The position numbers were made by a program, and so were the translations under genes. Shown here in pieces: positions 1 through 8,250 of a DNA stretch of 64,000 bases (its first letter is position 1; the number at the start of each line of letters is the position of its first letter). The stretch comes from Halomonas alkaliantarctica. GTDB taxonomy: Bacteria; Pseudomonadota; Gammaproteobacteria; Pseudomonadales; Halomonadaceae. The notes under the pieces are model-generated. The model was given only the letters and a program-made list of their open reading frames with translations. It was not told the origin of the DNA and made no database searches. Where the stretch lies: positions 2,542,001 to 2,606,000 of the forward strand of contig NZ_CP122961.1 in the NCBI RefSeq assembly GCF_029854215.1. Reading direction: 5' to 3'.

Positions 1-875
1 CCGATGGGATGCACCAGCTGGACACGTTCAGGCTTGCGGGTAATCACCAGCACATCGTTGGGTTTGGCTACCGCCCGGGTTTGTCCATCGCAGCTGATAT
101 GCGGGTAGGACTGGTTGGTTTCACCAATGTGAATACGTATTTCGCTGGCGGCATCAATCACAATGGGGCGACTCGACAGCGTATGGGGGAACATCGGCAC
201 CAGCGTCACAACATCAAGTTTCGGGTGCATGATCGGCCCGCCGCCAGAGAGCGCGTAGGCCGTAGAACCGGTGGGGGTAGCCACAATCAAACCATCGCTG
301 CGCTGGCTATAGACAAACTGGCCATCAATAAACAGCTCAAATTCAATCATGCGAACCGCTTTGCCGGGGTGCAGCACGACTTCGTTTAAGGCGTCGCCAT
401 TACCCACGGCAACGCCATTACGGTAGAGCACGGTATCGAGTAAAAAACGCTCTTCAACCTCAAACTCCCCCGCCAGCACCTCACTGACGCGGGTTTCCAA
501 CTCATCTGGGGAGATATCGGTCAGAAACCCCAAGCGACCCCGATTAACACCTAAAATCAGCGTACCGCTGCGGCATAGCGCCCGCGCCGCGCCCAATAGA
601 CTGCCATCGCCCCCCACCACAATCACCAGATCACACAGCTCGCCCAGCATGCGGCGGCTGGCTTCCGGCTGGCCATGGTGCGGTATTACAGTAGCGGTGC
701 GGTCTTCAACTAATACCGAGTAGTCATGGGCTGTAAGGTAGGTCACCAGGCGCTGAAGGGAGTCGACCACTTTGTCACTCCCCAGCCGACCAATCAGCCC
801 AATGGTTTTAAAGGGTCGGCTAGATTGATCGGTGGAGGGCGCTGACTTCGCGTCTGCTGATAAGGTGTTGCTCAT
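1..875 (-). CDS. nadK: NAD kinase, 3' end cut by window edge
   Basis: ATP-dependent NAD kinase making NADP in the cytosol. I translated the minus strand from an ATG at 875. The reading frame stays open for 291 codons to the window edge, so only the last few residues of a normal ~292-residue bacterial NAD kinase are missing. The family GGDGS nucleotide-binding motif lies at about residues 88-92. The later NE pair (in GDALNEV) and the TPTGSTAYALSGGGP block are intact. The N-terminal ~20 residues are serine-rich and low complexity, as is common before the conserved core. It is transcribed away from the rest of the window, 64 bp upstream of the end of the yigM-like gene on the same strand. Confidence 0.95.
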   Translation of the reverse strand, partial: MSNTLSADAKSAPSTDQSSRPFKTIGLIGRLGSDKVVDSLQRLVTYLTAHDYSVLVEDRTATVIPHHGQPEASRRMLGELCDLVIVVGGDGSLLGAARALCRSGTLILGVNRGRLGFLTDISPDELETRVSEVLAGEFEVEERFLLDTVLYRNGVAVGNGDALNEVVLHPGKAVRMIEFELFIDGQFVYSQRSDGLIVATPTGSTAYALSGGGPIMHPKLDVVTLVPMFPHTLSSRPIVIDAASEIRIHIGETNQSYPHISCDGQTRAVAKPNDVLVITRKPERVQLVHPI

Positions 876-938
876 GGGCCGACTCTCGCTAACATAAGTC
901 GCCATTATGGAGACACCTCTGCTATCGGGCAAATAGGC

Positions 939-1808
939 TTAGCTAACGGCTACCTGGCTGCGTTGCTGCCACCAGTGGTTGAGCCATAGGGAGGCGGCCA
1001 TAATAAGCGCCCCCAACAATAAACGCGGAATATCCGCATCGCGGTTCCAAATCACGAGATTGACGATTAGCCCCGCCGGTACCAGTGCATTGTTCATAAT
1101 CGCCAAGGTGCCTGCATCCACTTTGGTGGCGCCTTGGTTCCATGCAAAATAGCCGACGCCAGACGCCACTAGCCCCAACCATGCAAGTACGCCCCACTGG
1201 AGAGACGTGGTCGGCAGGGCCGCGCTGTTGCCAAATAGCAAATAGGCGGGCAAGGCCACGACCATGGCGCCAATAAAGAACCAACCAAAGACGTTATGCC
1301 ATGCCAAAGTAGGCGGCAAATCAGCGGCTAAACGGCGATAGCCTACCTGACCAAGCGCGAAACAGAGGTTGGCACCCTGCACGACCAAAAAGCCTGCCCA
1401 GAAACCACTATCAACGCCATCGTAGCGAATAACCCCCGCACCCACGACGGCGAGCAGTGCGGTAACTATATAGATCGGTGTAAAACGCCCAAACAGTAGA
1501 TCATCCAGCAGCGCGATATAAACAGGCGTGAAGATAGTAAACAGCAGCACTTCAGGTACCGACAGCAACAGAAAGGATTGATAGAAGAAGGTGTACATCA
1601 CGCCCAGCTGTATAGCGCCTAAACCCATAAGCGCTAGCCGCTGCTTACCTCGCAGCAAACTGGGGCGTAAAAACGGTAAAAACACCAGCGTGGCAAGCGT
1701 TACCCGCAGGAGCACCGCAAAGTAGCTATCGACCTGACCCGCTAGATAGACCCCTATTAGCGAAAAGGAGAAGGCCCATAGGGCGGTGACGCCGATCAGG
1801 CAACCCAT
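939..1808 (-). CDS. yigM: YigM-type inner-membrane transporter (EamA/DMT fold)
   Basis: Drug/metabolite-transporter-fold protein of 289 residues with about ten hydrophobic segments. The N-terminus (ALWAFSFSLIGVYLAGQ, then VDSYFAVLLRV) and the later VASGVGYFAWNQGATKVDAG block are, from memory, very close to Escherichia coli YigM, which is reported to be a biotin transporter. The frame is open 40 codons further upstream to 1928. I chose the ATG at 1808 because a GAGGT ribosome site sits just ahead of it and because the longer form would begin with non-membrane sequence. Biotin as substrate is inferred from family resemblance. Other EamA exporters remain possible. Confidence 0.8.
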   Translation of the reverse strand: MGCLIGVTALWAFSFSLIGVYLAGQVDSYFAVLLRVTLATLVFLPFLRPSLLRGKQRLALMGLGAIQLGVMYTFFYQSFLLLSVPEVLLFTIFTPVYIALLDDLLFGRFTPIYIVTALLAVVGAGVIRYDGVDSGFWAGFLVVQGANLCFALGQVGYRRLAADLPPTLAWHNVFGWFFIGAMVVALPAYLLFGNSAALPTTSLQWGVLAWLGLVASGVGYFAWNQGATKVDAGTLAIMNNALVPAGLIVNLVIWNRDADIPRLLLGALIMAASLWLNHWWQQRSQVAVS

Positions 1809-1909
1809 CGTAAACCTCGTTTTATAAATTAGTTTACGCGGATTATACGCACTTAGTGAAGACTGCCAAGCAGTAAACGTCACCAAGCCTTCTGAGCAGA
1901 AGCCTCTTG

Positions 1910-2449
1910 TTAACGCTGCTGCAACCACCAGATGGCATACACAGCGCCGGGTAGCCAGCCTGCCAGTGTTAACGCCACGGCTAACCCCACCCGTTGACTA
2001 CCGCCATTGGTTAAGCCCACCGCCAACGGTGGCAGTAGTAACGCCAGAGCATAATAGGCGAGTTTTAACGCCCCAGGCTCTGGTACCGTTTGCTCCACGG
2101 GGGTCGCTTTAGACGGCGTGGCTTCGGCAGGCGCTTGTTCAACTTTGGGTGGCGGAGTGAAGTGCTCCACTGAACTGGAGGCTGACTCATCAGCCGATGC
2201 CTTAGCTGCCCGCTCTTGGGCAAGCCGATGGGCCTCTTTATCAATTTTTTGCTCTAAGCCTTCAGCCCCTTCAGCAAGATCATCATGGTGGCGCTCCCAA
2301 TCCTCCCAGTCGTGAGGCGTCCCCGATTTGGGGCGTTGATGCCCTGAACCACGCGCACGCTCCCAGGCCTTCTCTTCCAAGGTATTAGGCCGGTCAGGAT
2401 CTCGGTCAACTCCCACCCCTTTGCGGTTTAAGTACTCACGTGCATCCAT
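1910..2449 (-). CDS. Charged N-domain joined to a Pmp3/YqaE-like membrane domain
   Basis: Protein of 179 residues with two unlike halves. Residues ~1-125 are hydrophilic, rich in Glu, Lys, Ala and Pro, with a Trp-containing EKAWERARGSG / DWEDWERHHDD stretch that vaguely recalls DUF2934-type proteins. Residues ~128-179 hold two membrane segments (YYALALLLPPLAVGL, then ALTLAGWLPGAVYAIWWLQQ). They follow the layout of the ~50-residue Pmp3/YqaE stress proteins, which normally stand alone. An AGGAGCT-type ribosome site precedes the ATG. It could be a stress-linked membrane protein, but no function is shown. The C-terminal assignment is by pattern; the N-terminal half is unassigned. Confidence 0.75.
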   Translation of the reverse strand: MDAREYLNRKGVGVDRDPDRPNTLEEKAWERARGSGHQRPKSGTPHDWEDWERHHDDLAEGAEGLEQKIDKEAHRLAQERAAKASADESASSSVEHFTPPPKVEQAPAEATPSKATPVEQTVPEPGALKLAYYALALLLPPLAVGLTNGGSQRVGLAVALTLAGWLPGAVYAIWWLQQR

Positions 2450-2687
2450 AGGTAGCTCCTCAATGCGTTAATTTACGATTCATTTGCATGGTTGGAAAAT
2501 TAACGGCTTAGAAAATTCAGTACTTACAGCGTTGAATAAAGATGCTTTGCAGGCAGAGCGTGGCCCTTTAAATCGCCTACAGTGAAAGAGTCGAGGCTAC
2601 TTTAGCACCTAGAGACAACTGATCAGATCGCTTTGCTTGCGATGCCCTGTTTGCCATAGCGATGAATAAGATGAGCAAGGAGTGTCC

Positions 2688-3098
2688 ATGATGAATAGAG
2701 CAACCCCCAACGTCGTTCGCGATGTTATGTCCCGCGATTGCTACCGTGTCTCGCCCAACGCCTCAATCACAACCCTGGCTAAAGGGCTGGCATTGCACCG
2801 CCTACCTGGCGCACCGGTAGTTGATGATGCCGACAGATTAATCGGCTTTATTTCAGAGCAGGATGTCATGGGCCGTGTGCTGGACAGTATTTACCACGAT
2901 GACGAAGCCCCCTTGGTGAAAGAAATGATGCGCCACGAAGTGCTCAGCGTCTCTCCCAATAAAAGCATTACCGACCTGGCTCAGGAAATGCTTGGCCCTA
3001 AACCTAAAGTTTACCCGGTAGTTGAGCAGCAGCGTCTAATAGGAATCGTGACACGACGTGATATCCTGGTGGCGCTACTGGCTTTGCGGCGCCATTAG
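2688..3098 (+). CDS. Paired CBS-domain protein
   Basis: Small cytosolic protein (136 residues from this start) made of two CBS motifs. The first runs from about residue 10 to 65 (VMSRDCYRVSPNASI to LIGFISEQDVMGRVL). The second is about 75-130 (MMRHEVLSVSPNKSI to LIGIVTRRDILVALL). Two-CBS proteins usually bind adenosine nucleotides as a Bateman module. A GTG at 2682 in the same frame overlaps the AAGGAG ribosome site (2677-2682), so the ATG at 2688, or the next one at 2691, is the better start. It appears monocistronic and there is no partner domain, so the controlled target is unknown. Confidence 0.85.
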   Translation: MMNRATPNVVRDVMSRDCYRVSPNASITTLAKGLALHRLPGAPVVDDADRLIGFISEQDVMGRVLDSIYHDDEAPLVKEMMRHEVLSVSPNKSITDLAQEMLGPKPKVYPVVEQQRLIGIVTRRDILVALLALRRH

Positions 3099-3178
3099 CA
3101 GAACTGATTAACGTTTTGCTGAGTTTCTCAAAGAGAGGCTTGCAAAAATAGCTTTTGAAAATTAGCTGAGCTTTAGAC

Positions 3179-3207
3179 AAAAAAAACCGCTACTCAGGGA
3201 GTAGCGG
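3179..3207 (-). terminator. Intrinsic terminator on the minus strand with no annotated gene upstream
   Basis: CCGCTAC (3187-3193) and GTAGCGG (3201-3207) form a perfect 7-bp stem with a 7-nt loop. Eight A residues at 3179-3186 become a U8 tract on the minus strand. The plus strand has no T-run, so it terminates minus-strand transcription only. Both flanking genes are on the plus strand. Confidence 0.75.
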
Positions 3208-3308
3208 AAGCAAGGGATCAAAACAATAGAGCCAGAACAACAACTTTAGCGACTGCTATCGCGATGTTGCCTGTACATACTCAGACACGCAGTGAAGGAA
3301 AAGTTCGC
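3181..3308 (-). ncRNA. Candidate small RNA
   Basis: This ~125-nt transcript is predicted from two signals on the minus strand. A promoter-like pair, TTGACG (plus coordinates 3338-3343) and TTTACT (3315-3320), has exactly 17 bp between the boxes. The orphan terminator lies at 3179-3207. No convincing coding frame with a ribosome site lies between them. It is a prediction from signals only; I do not recognise a known sRNA family. Confidence 0.3.
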
Positions 3309-3395
3309 AAAAAAAGTAAAATTTTCGATCCTAGCGGCGTCAAGCGTATAATTTGGTGGTTACTTATTAACGGATGATGCCCAGGAGCAGAGCGA

Positions 3396-3755
3396 ATGGC
3401 GCTGTATTTATTGGTGTTTGGAGTCTGCTTACTCGTGATTGGTGCAGTAATGCTGGTGCTGATGACTTCAAGCACCCCACGCTACCGCACAGAGCCCAAA
3501 GACTTACTGGCGCTGTTTGATAAAGCGCTTAACAGCCAGGTGAGCGAAACCGAGTGGAACGCTATGATCGGTTACCCCATCCGGCACAACGAATATCTGG
3601 ACGGCATTAGACGCCGTGCGGCGCATTTAATGGAGCAGCATGGCCGACGCTGGATGGTGGCACAGGGCAAGCCGCTGCTTAATCAAGAGGGTCAGGCAGA
3701 ACTTCAGGCTCTTCGCGACCACCTGCATGCCCACACAGCCCTCCGCCAGCAGTAG
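3396..3755 (+). CDS. Small single-span membrane protein, unknown function
   Basis: Protein of 119 residues. Residues ~2-25 form one strongly hydrophobic helix (LYLLVFGVCLLVIGAVMLVL). The rest is a soluble, basic, probably helical tail with no motif I recognise, so a membrane-anchored cytoplasmic domain is likely. The ATG has an AGGAG ribosome site nine bases upstream. A TATAAT at 3347-3352 is a plausible -10 box, with only a weak -35. It lies between the CBS gene and the AraC regulator, and neither neighbour suggests a role. Confidence 0.65.
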   Translation: MALYLLVFGVCLLVIGAVMLVLMTSSTPRYRTEPKDLLALFDKALNSQVSETEWNAMIGYPIRHNEYLDGIRRRAAHLMEQHGRRWMVAQGKPLLNQEGQAELQALRDHLHAHTALRQQ

Positions 3756-3782
3756 CTGTTGCGATTTAAACGCGTATTGCGG

Positions 3783-3827
3783 TTCAGGAGACCTACTGCA
3801 ACTGACGTAATGCAATTCAGGAGACCT
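3783..3827 (+). repeat. 12-bp direct repeat carrying two ribosome-site-like cores
   Basis: TTCAGGAGACCT occurs at 3783-3794 and again at 3816-3827, 33 bp apart. The second copy supplies the AGGAG ribosome site of the AraC gene at 3830. The first lies in the leader with no start codon at a suitable distance. A small duplication of the leader is the simplest explanation. Confidence 0.6.
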
Positions 3828-3829
3828 GC

Positions 3830-4651
3830 ATGCCCAGCACCATTCGACAAATACCGCTAGCCAGCGCTACACATCACCATACACATGACTTTCATCAGAT
3901 TGTGATTACGCTGTGTGGTTCTTCAGAATTTGAAATTGAAGGCCTGGGTGGGCGAGTTAATGCATTCTCGGGCTGTATCGTGCCCGCAAACCACGAGCAC
4001 TACTACTCAGGTTACGGCCATAATCGCCAATTAATTTTCGACCTTCCAGAAGACGCCCCCGCCCTAACCGGTGAGAATCGCGAACTGGTAGCCTTGTTTG
4101 ACGCTCCACGTTTTTTTGGTCTAGATAACGCACTGCGTCACTATTTAGCGTTTATGCAGAGCGAACTTGCTCAAGGGTTTGATACGTCGACTAACTCCTT
4201 TCAGCAAGACCGTTTAGCCGCCACGCTGTTGGGTTCTCTAAAAGCGCGCCTAGGCACTGCCACTAACAGTACGCAGCAGCGACTGGATTTGACACGTATT
4301 AACCGCTTTATTCGTCAACACCTCGCCGAAGACCTACGCGTTGCCGATTTAGCGCGGCTAGCCTGTCTAAGCGAAGCGCATTTTTCTGACTGTTTCCGCG
4401 CTCAAACGGGGCTTTCACCTTGGCAGTACGTCAAGCGCCAACGTCTCCATGCGGCACGTCAACTGATTCTGCAAAGCCGCCTGCCACTCACTGACATTGC
4501 GCTTCAAACCGGCTTTGCCAACCAAAGCGCGCTATCTCATGCATTTCGCCTCAGTTACGGATTATCGCCGCGGAAATTACGCCAAGCGGATGTACCACCG
4601 ATCGCGATTAACCCATTAAAGGATGCCTTAGGGTCAGTAGCAGGCCAGTAA
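3830..4651 (+). CDS. AraC-family regulator next to putA (PruR-like)
   Basis: Transcription factor of 273 residues. The N-terminal ~120 residues look like a cupin sensor (HHHTHDFHQIVITL, then VPANHEHYYSG). The C-terminal ~100 residues are the double helix-turn-helix of the AraC/XylS family (RINRFIRQHLAEDLRVADLA, ending GLSPRKLRQ). It sits directly upstream of the proline genes, in the same direction. In Pseudomonas the AraC-type activator PruR controls putA and putP. Position and family make an equivalent role likely here, but this is inference. The start ATG has AGGAG six bases upstream, within the repeated leader element. Confidence 0.85.
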   Translation: MPSTIRQIPLASATHHHTHDFHQIVITLCGSSEFEIEGLGGRVNAFSGCIVPANHEHYYSGYGHNRQLIFDLPEDAPALTGENRELVALFDAPRFFGLDNALRHYLAFMQSELAQGFDTSTNSFQQDRLAATLLGSLKARLGTATNSTQQRLDLTRINRFIRQHLAEDLRVADLARLACLSEAHFSDCFRAQTGLSPWQYVKRQRLHAARQLILQSRLPLTDIALQTGFANQSALSHAFRLSYGLSPRKLRQADVPPIAINPLKDALGSVAGQ

Positions 4652-4813
4652 AAACACTACTAAAGTCGTATGACGTTTACTCTTGCCGCGAAATTGACAC
4701 GTTTTGCCCTGAATTCAACATACACCAAAGGGAGCTGCACTCTACATTCGCTTATTTGCTTGGGCGTAATGCCCTGTTACCCATTTGCTCTGTTCAGACT
4801 TTCGGGGGCTTCA

Positions 4814-7800
4814 ATGCTCAATGCCAACGACATGCGTGACCCTGCCATCTGGCAAACCGATCTCGACACTCTCATGACGCGTGTTAGCGACCACTACTTA
4901 GTGGATGAAAGCAGCTACGTCAGTGAACTGATCGAGGTGCTGAATGCCAATCGCGAAGATTTCGGTCGCATTGAAGCCAATACCGCCGCGCTGGTTGAGG
5001 ATGTCCGTAAAATGGACACGGCTGTCGACACCATCGACGAGCTGTTACAGCAATACAGTCTGGATACCCACGAAGGCCTGATGCTGATGTGTCTGGCGGA
5101 AGCCATGCTACGCATCCCAGACAAAGCCACCGCCGACGCCTTGATCGAGGACAAACTCGGCCCCGCCGATTGGCAGTCTCATATAGGTAAGAGCGAATCG
5201 TGGATGGTCAATGCCTCTACTTGGGGCTTATTGATGACTGGCCGCGTGTTGAAAATGGATCACCCCAAAGAGGGTCAGCCCGCCAACTTTATCAATCGCA
5301 TGGTCAATCGCATGGGCGAGCCGGTTATTCGCCGCGCCATGTACGAAGCAATGAAAATCATGGGTAAGCAGTTTGTGCTGGGCCGCGATATTAATGAAGC
5401 CCTCAAGCGCTCCAAGCCATTGTTCAATAAAGGCTACACCTACTCTTACGATATGCTGGGTGAAGCGGCACGCACCCGGGCCGATGCCCAGCGCTATTTT
5501 GACGACTACGCCCGCGCGATCGAACAAGTCGGCAAAACCTGTAAAACCTTAAGTGATAAGACCCCGGCGCCGTCGGTCTCCATCAAGCTCTCTGCGCTAC
5601 ATCCCCGCTATGAATTTGGCCGCCGCGAGCAGGTGCTCGCCGAACTGGTCGACACCGTTATCAAGCTAGTCAGCAAGGCCCGTGAACTGGATGTGGCCGT
5701 TACGATTGACGCTGAAGAGATTGATCGGCTGGAGATTTCCCTGGAAGTCTTCCGCGCGGTTTACGAAAGTGCAGCCGCCAAAGGCTGGGGACACTTCGGC
5801 TTGGTTGTTCAGGCTTACTCCAAACGCGCCCTGCCGGTACTGCACTACATCAACCGATTGGCCGACCAGCAGGGGGATGAGATTCCGCTACGCTTGGTCA
5901 AAGGCGCCTATTGGGATACCGAAATCAAAGAGTCCCAGCAGCTTGGAGTCGACGGCTACCCGGTGTTTACCCGCAAAGCGGGCACCGATGTTGCCTACCT
6001 CGCCTGTGCCCAGTTCCTGCTCTCTAACGACACCCGTGGGCGTATTTTCCCGCAGTTTGCGACCCACAACGCCCACACGGTGACGACGATCCTAGAGTTC
6101 GCCAACCGCGACAGTCGTCCGTTCGAATTTCAACGCCTACATGGCATGGGTGAAGCCCTTTATGACGCCGCGCTTGAGCGTGCACCGAAAGGTACTTACT
6201 GCCGCATTTATGCCCCGGTGGGCGCGCATAAAGACCTACTGCCATACCTGGTTCGCCGCCTGCTCGAAAACGGTGCCAACTCGTCGTTTGTCCACCAGTT
6301 GGTCGACCCGGACGTACCGGTCAAATCGCTCTGCCAGCACCCTATTGAGACCCTGCGCCAGCAGAAAAACCTGGCCAATGCGAACATTCCACTGCCCAAG
6401 GATATTTACGGACCTAAACGTCGCAACTCCCGCGGGGTCAACCTGAACATTCGCAGCCACTACTACCCGCTGATGGAGAAGATGGCCGCGTTTATGGATA
6501 AGCAGTACCCGGCCAAGCCGCTGCTGGCGTTTGAAGTCGCCGACGATGCCGCTAATACCCATAGCGTTACCAGCCCTTATGACCGCCGCAATACCGTGGG
6601 CAGCGTGCAGTGGACTAGCAAAGAGCAGGCAACCAAGGCACTGGATGCTGCCTGGGCCGCCTTCCCCCGCTGGGATGCCACGCCCGTGGCCGAACGCGCC
6701 GCTATCGTGCGTCGCTTGGGCGATTTGATGGAAGAGCACATGGCTGAATTGATGGCGCTCTGCTCCCGGGAAGGCGGCAAACTGCTTACCGATGGTGTCG
6801 ATGAGATCAGAGAAGCCGTCGACTTCTGCCGCTTCTATGCCATGCGCGCAGAAGAGGACTTCGGTGAAGCGATTGTGCTGCCTGGCCCCACCGGTGAATC
6901 CAACCGACTGATGATGGGAGGCAAAGGTGTATTCGCGGCGATTAGCCCCTGGAACTTCCCAGTGGCGATTTTCTGTGGCCAGGTCGTCGCGGCGGCAGTC
7001 GCTGGTAACACCGTACTGGCCAAGCCAGCGGAACAGACCTCCATTGTCGCTCACCGGGTGATTGAGCTGCTATACGAAGCCGGTATGCCACGGGACGTGG
7101 TTCAGCTACTGCCCGGCGATGGCCCGACGGTAGGCAGCGTGCTGACCTCCGACCCGCGGATTACCGGCGTGGTCTTTACGGGTGGCACTGACACCGCGCA
7201 AATTATCAACCGCGCCCTGGCGGCACGGGAAAACGCCCCGCTGCCCACGTTAATCGCCGAAACCGGCGGCATGAATGCCATGATTGTTGACTCCACCGCC
7301 CTGCCCGAGCAAGTCGTGGTGGATGTGATTCAGTCAGCCTTCCAGAGCGCCGGGCAGCGCTGTTCGGCACTGCGCGTACTGTATCTACAAGATGACGTTG
7401 CCGATCGGGTGATCGAGATTCTCAAAGGCGCCATGAACGAGCTACGCATTGGCGACCCCCGCGACTTGGGAACCGATGTTGGGCCGGTTATCGACGAAGA
7501 CGCCCGCACAGGCCTGCTGGAACACATCGAAAAACTCAAGGCTGAGAATCGCCTTGTCGCTGAAACGCCAATGGCCGCTGAACACACTCAAGATGGCACT
7601 TTTGTAGCGCCCGTTGCTTTTACGATTGATAGCATCGATGCACTTTCCCGGGAACAGTTCGGACCAGTGCTGCATATCGTGCGTTACAAATCCAACCAGT
7701 TGGATAAGGTCATCAACGACATCAACGGTCGCCACTACGGCCTGACGTTTGGCGTGCATAGCCGCAACGAATCGTTTGCCGCTGAAGTCGCCCAGAAAAT

Positions 7801-8005
7801 GCGCGTAGGCAACGTGTACATCAACCGTAATATCATCGGTGCCGTGGTTGGCGTGCAGCCATTTGGCGGTCAAGGCCTTTCAGGCACTGGCCCAAAAGCC
7901 GGAGGCCCGCACTACCTGCAGCGCTTTGTCACCGAGAAAACGATTACTAATAACACCGCCGCCTTAGGCGGGAATGCGTCGCTGTTGGCGCTAGGCGATG
8001 AGTGA
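4814..8005 (+). CDS. putA: Bifunctional proline dehydrogenase / P5C dehydrogenase, short form
   Basis: Oxidises proline to glutamate in two linked steps: an FAD proline dehydrogenase barrel, then an NAD-dependent aldehyde dehydrogenase. From the ATG at 4814 the product is 1063 residues. The in-frame extension to 4670 lacks conserved sequence. Proline dehydrogenase motifs include KLSALHPRYE near residue 258 and VKGAYWDTEIK near 364. The aldehyde dehydrogenase half has PWNFP (Trp713), Glu816 in AETGG and nucleophile Cys850 in AGQRCSA, with the usual 34-residue Glu-Cys spacing. No N-terminal ribbon-helix-helix is present, so it is not the self-repressing PutA of enteric bacteria. It ends in the conserved GGNASLLAL tail. 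It lacks the extra C-terminal domain seen in the second copy at 9818. Confidence 0.95.
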   Translation: MLNANDMRDPAIWQTDLDTLMTRVSDHYLVDESSYVSELIEVLNANREDFGRIEANTAALVEDVRKMDTAVDTIDELLQQYSLDTHEGLMLMCLAEAMLRIPDKATADALIEDKLGPADWQSHIGKSESWMVNASTWGLLMTGRVLKMDHPKEGQPANFINRMVNRMGEPVIRRAMYEAMKIMGKQFVLGRDINEALKRSKPLFNKGYTYSYDMLGEAARTRADAQRYFDDYARAIEQVGKTCKTLSDKTPAPSVSIKLSALHPRYEFGRREQVLAELVDTVIKLVSKARELDVAVTIDAEEIDRLEISLEVFRAVYESAAAKGWGHFGLVVQAYSKRALPVLHYINRLADQQGDEIPLRLVKGAYWDTEIKESQQLGVDGYPVFTRKAGTDVAYLACAQFLLSNDTRGRIFPQFATHNAHTVTTILEFANRDSRPFEFQRLHGMGEALYDAALERAPKGTYCRIYAPVGAHKDLLPYLVRRLLENGANSSFVHQLVDPDVPVKSLCQHPIETLRQQKNLANANIPLPKDIYGPKRRNSRGVNLNIRSHYYPLMEKMAAFMDKQYPAKPLLAFEVADDAANTHSVTSPYDRRNTVGSVQWTSKEQATKALDAAWAAFPRWDATPVAERAAIVRRLGDLMEEHMAELMALCSREGGKLLTDGVDEIREAVDFCRFYAMRAEEDFGEAIVLPGPTGESNRLMMGGKGVFAAISPWNFPVAIFCGQVVAAAVAGNTVLAKPAEQTSIVAHRVIELLYEAGMPRDVVQLLPGDGPTVGSVLTSDPRITGVVFTGGTDTAQIINRALAARENAPLPTLIAETGGMNAMIVDSTALPEQVVVDVIQSAFQSAGQRCSALRVLYLQDDVADRVIEILKGAMNELRIGDPRDLGTDVGPVIDEDARTGLLEHIEKLKAENRLVAETPMAAEHTQDGTFVAPVAFTIDSIDALSREQFGPVLHIVRYKSNQLDKVINDINGRHYGLTFGVHSRNESFAAEVAQKMRVGNVYINRNIIGAVVGVQPFGGQGLSGTGPKAGGPHYLQRFVTEKTITNNTAALGGNASLLALGDE

Positions 8006-8054
8006 GCTGCTCATCAACATCACTAACCTGAACTCATAAACAGGAAACCATCCT

Positions 8055-8159
8055 ATGGTCGACAATAATATAGGGATCAATGCGTACAAACGTACAAATA
8101 ACCTTTCTGACTACCTCCTTGGCGGGCTCGCTGGGGCCAGTAACGTGAATATGAGTTAA
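8055..8159 (+). pseudogene. Decayed putP-like fragment between putA and putP
   Basis: A 34-codon frame starting ATG at 8055 behind an AGGAAA ribosome site and ending TAA at 8157-8159. Its peptide reads GINAYKRTNNLSDYLLGG, then LAGASNVNMS. This matches the N-terminal region of sodium:solute symporters: the intact PutP 200 bp downstream has SSSEDYMLGG and LSAGASDMSGW at the same relative places, minus about eight residues. The simplest reading is the remnant of an older putP copy with an internal deletion and premature stop. A retained short leader peptide is an alternative because start and ribosome site survive. Confidence 0.55.
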
Positions 8160-8213
8160 CAAAAACAAGGCTGTGCCGCTACCGGATTCTTCTCGGTAAG
8201 CGCACTAACCTGT

Positions 8214-8227
8214 CGGAGCTAGCTCCG
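8214..8227. promoter_or_regulatory. 14-bp perfect palindrome upstream of putP
   Basis: CGGAGCTAGCTCCG is a perfect inverted repeat centred 31 bp before the putP start codon. It could be an operator or an mRNA hairpin overlapping the leader. I do not recognise the binding protein; the AraC-family regulator upstream usually uses direct rather than inverted half-sites. Confidence 0.4.
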
Positions 8228-8250
8228 TCCTGACGAATTGGAGATATTTC

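Noticed and set aside
6236..7054. 272-codon open frame on the minus strand inside putA
   Set aside because: Lies fully antisense to a conserved enzyme and has no family resemblance; a shadow of high-GC codon use.
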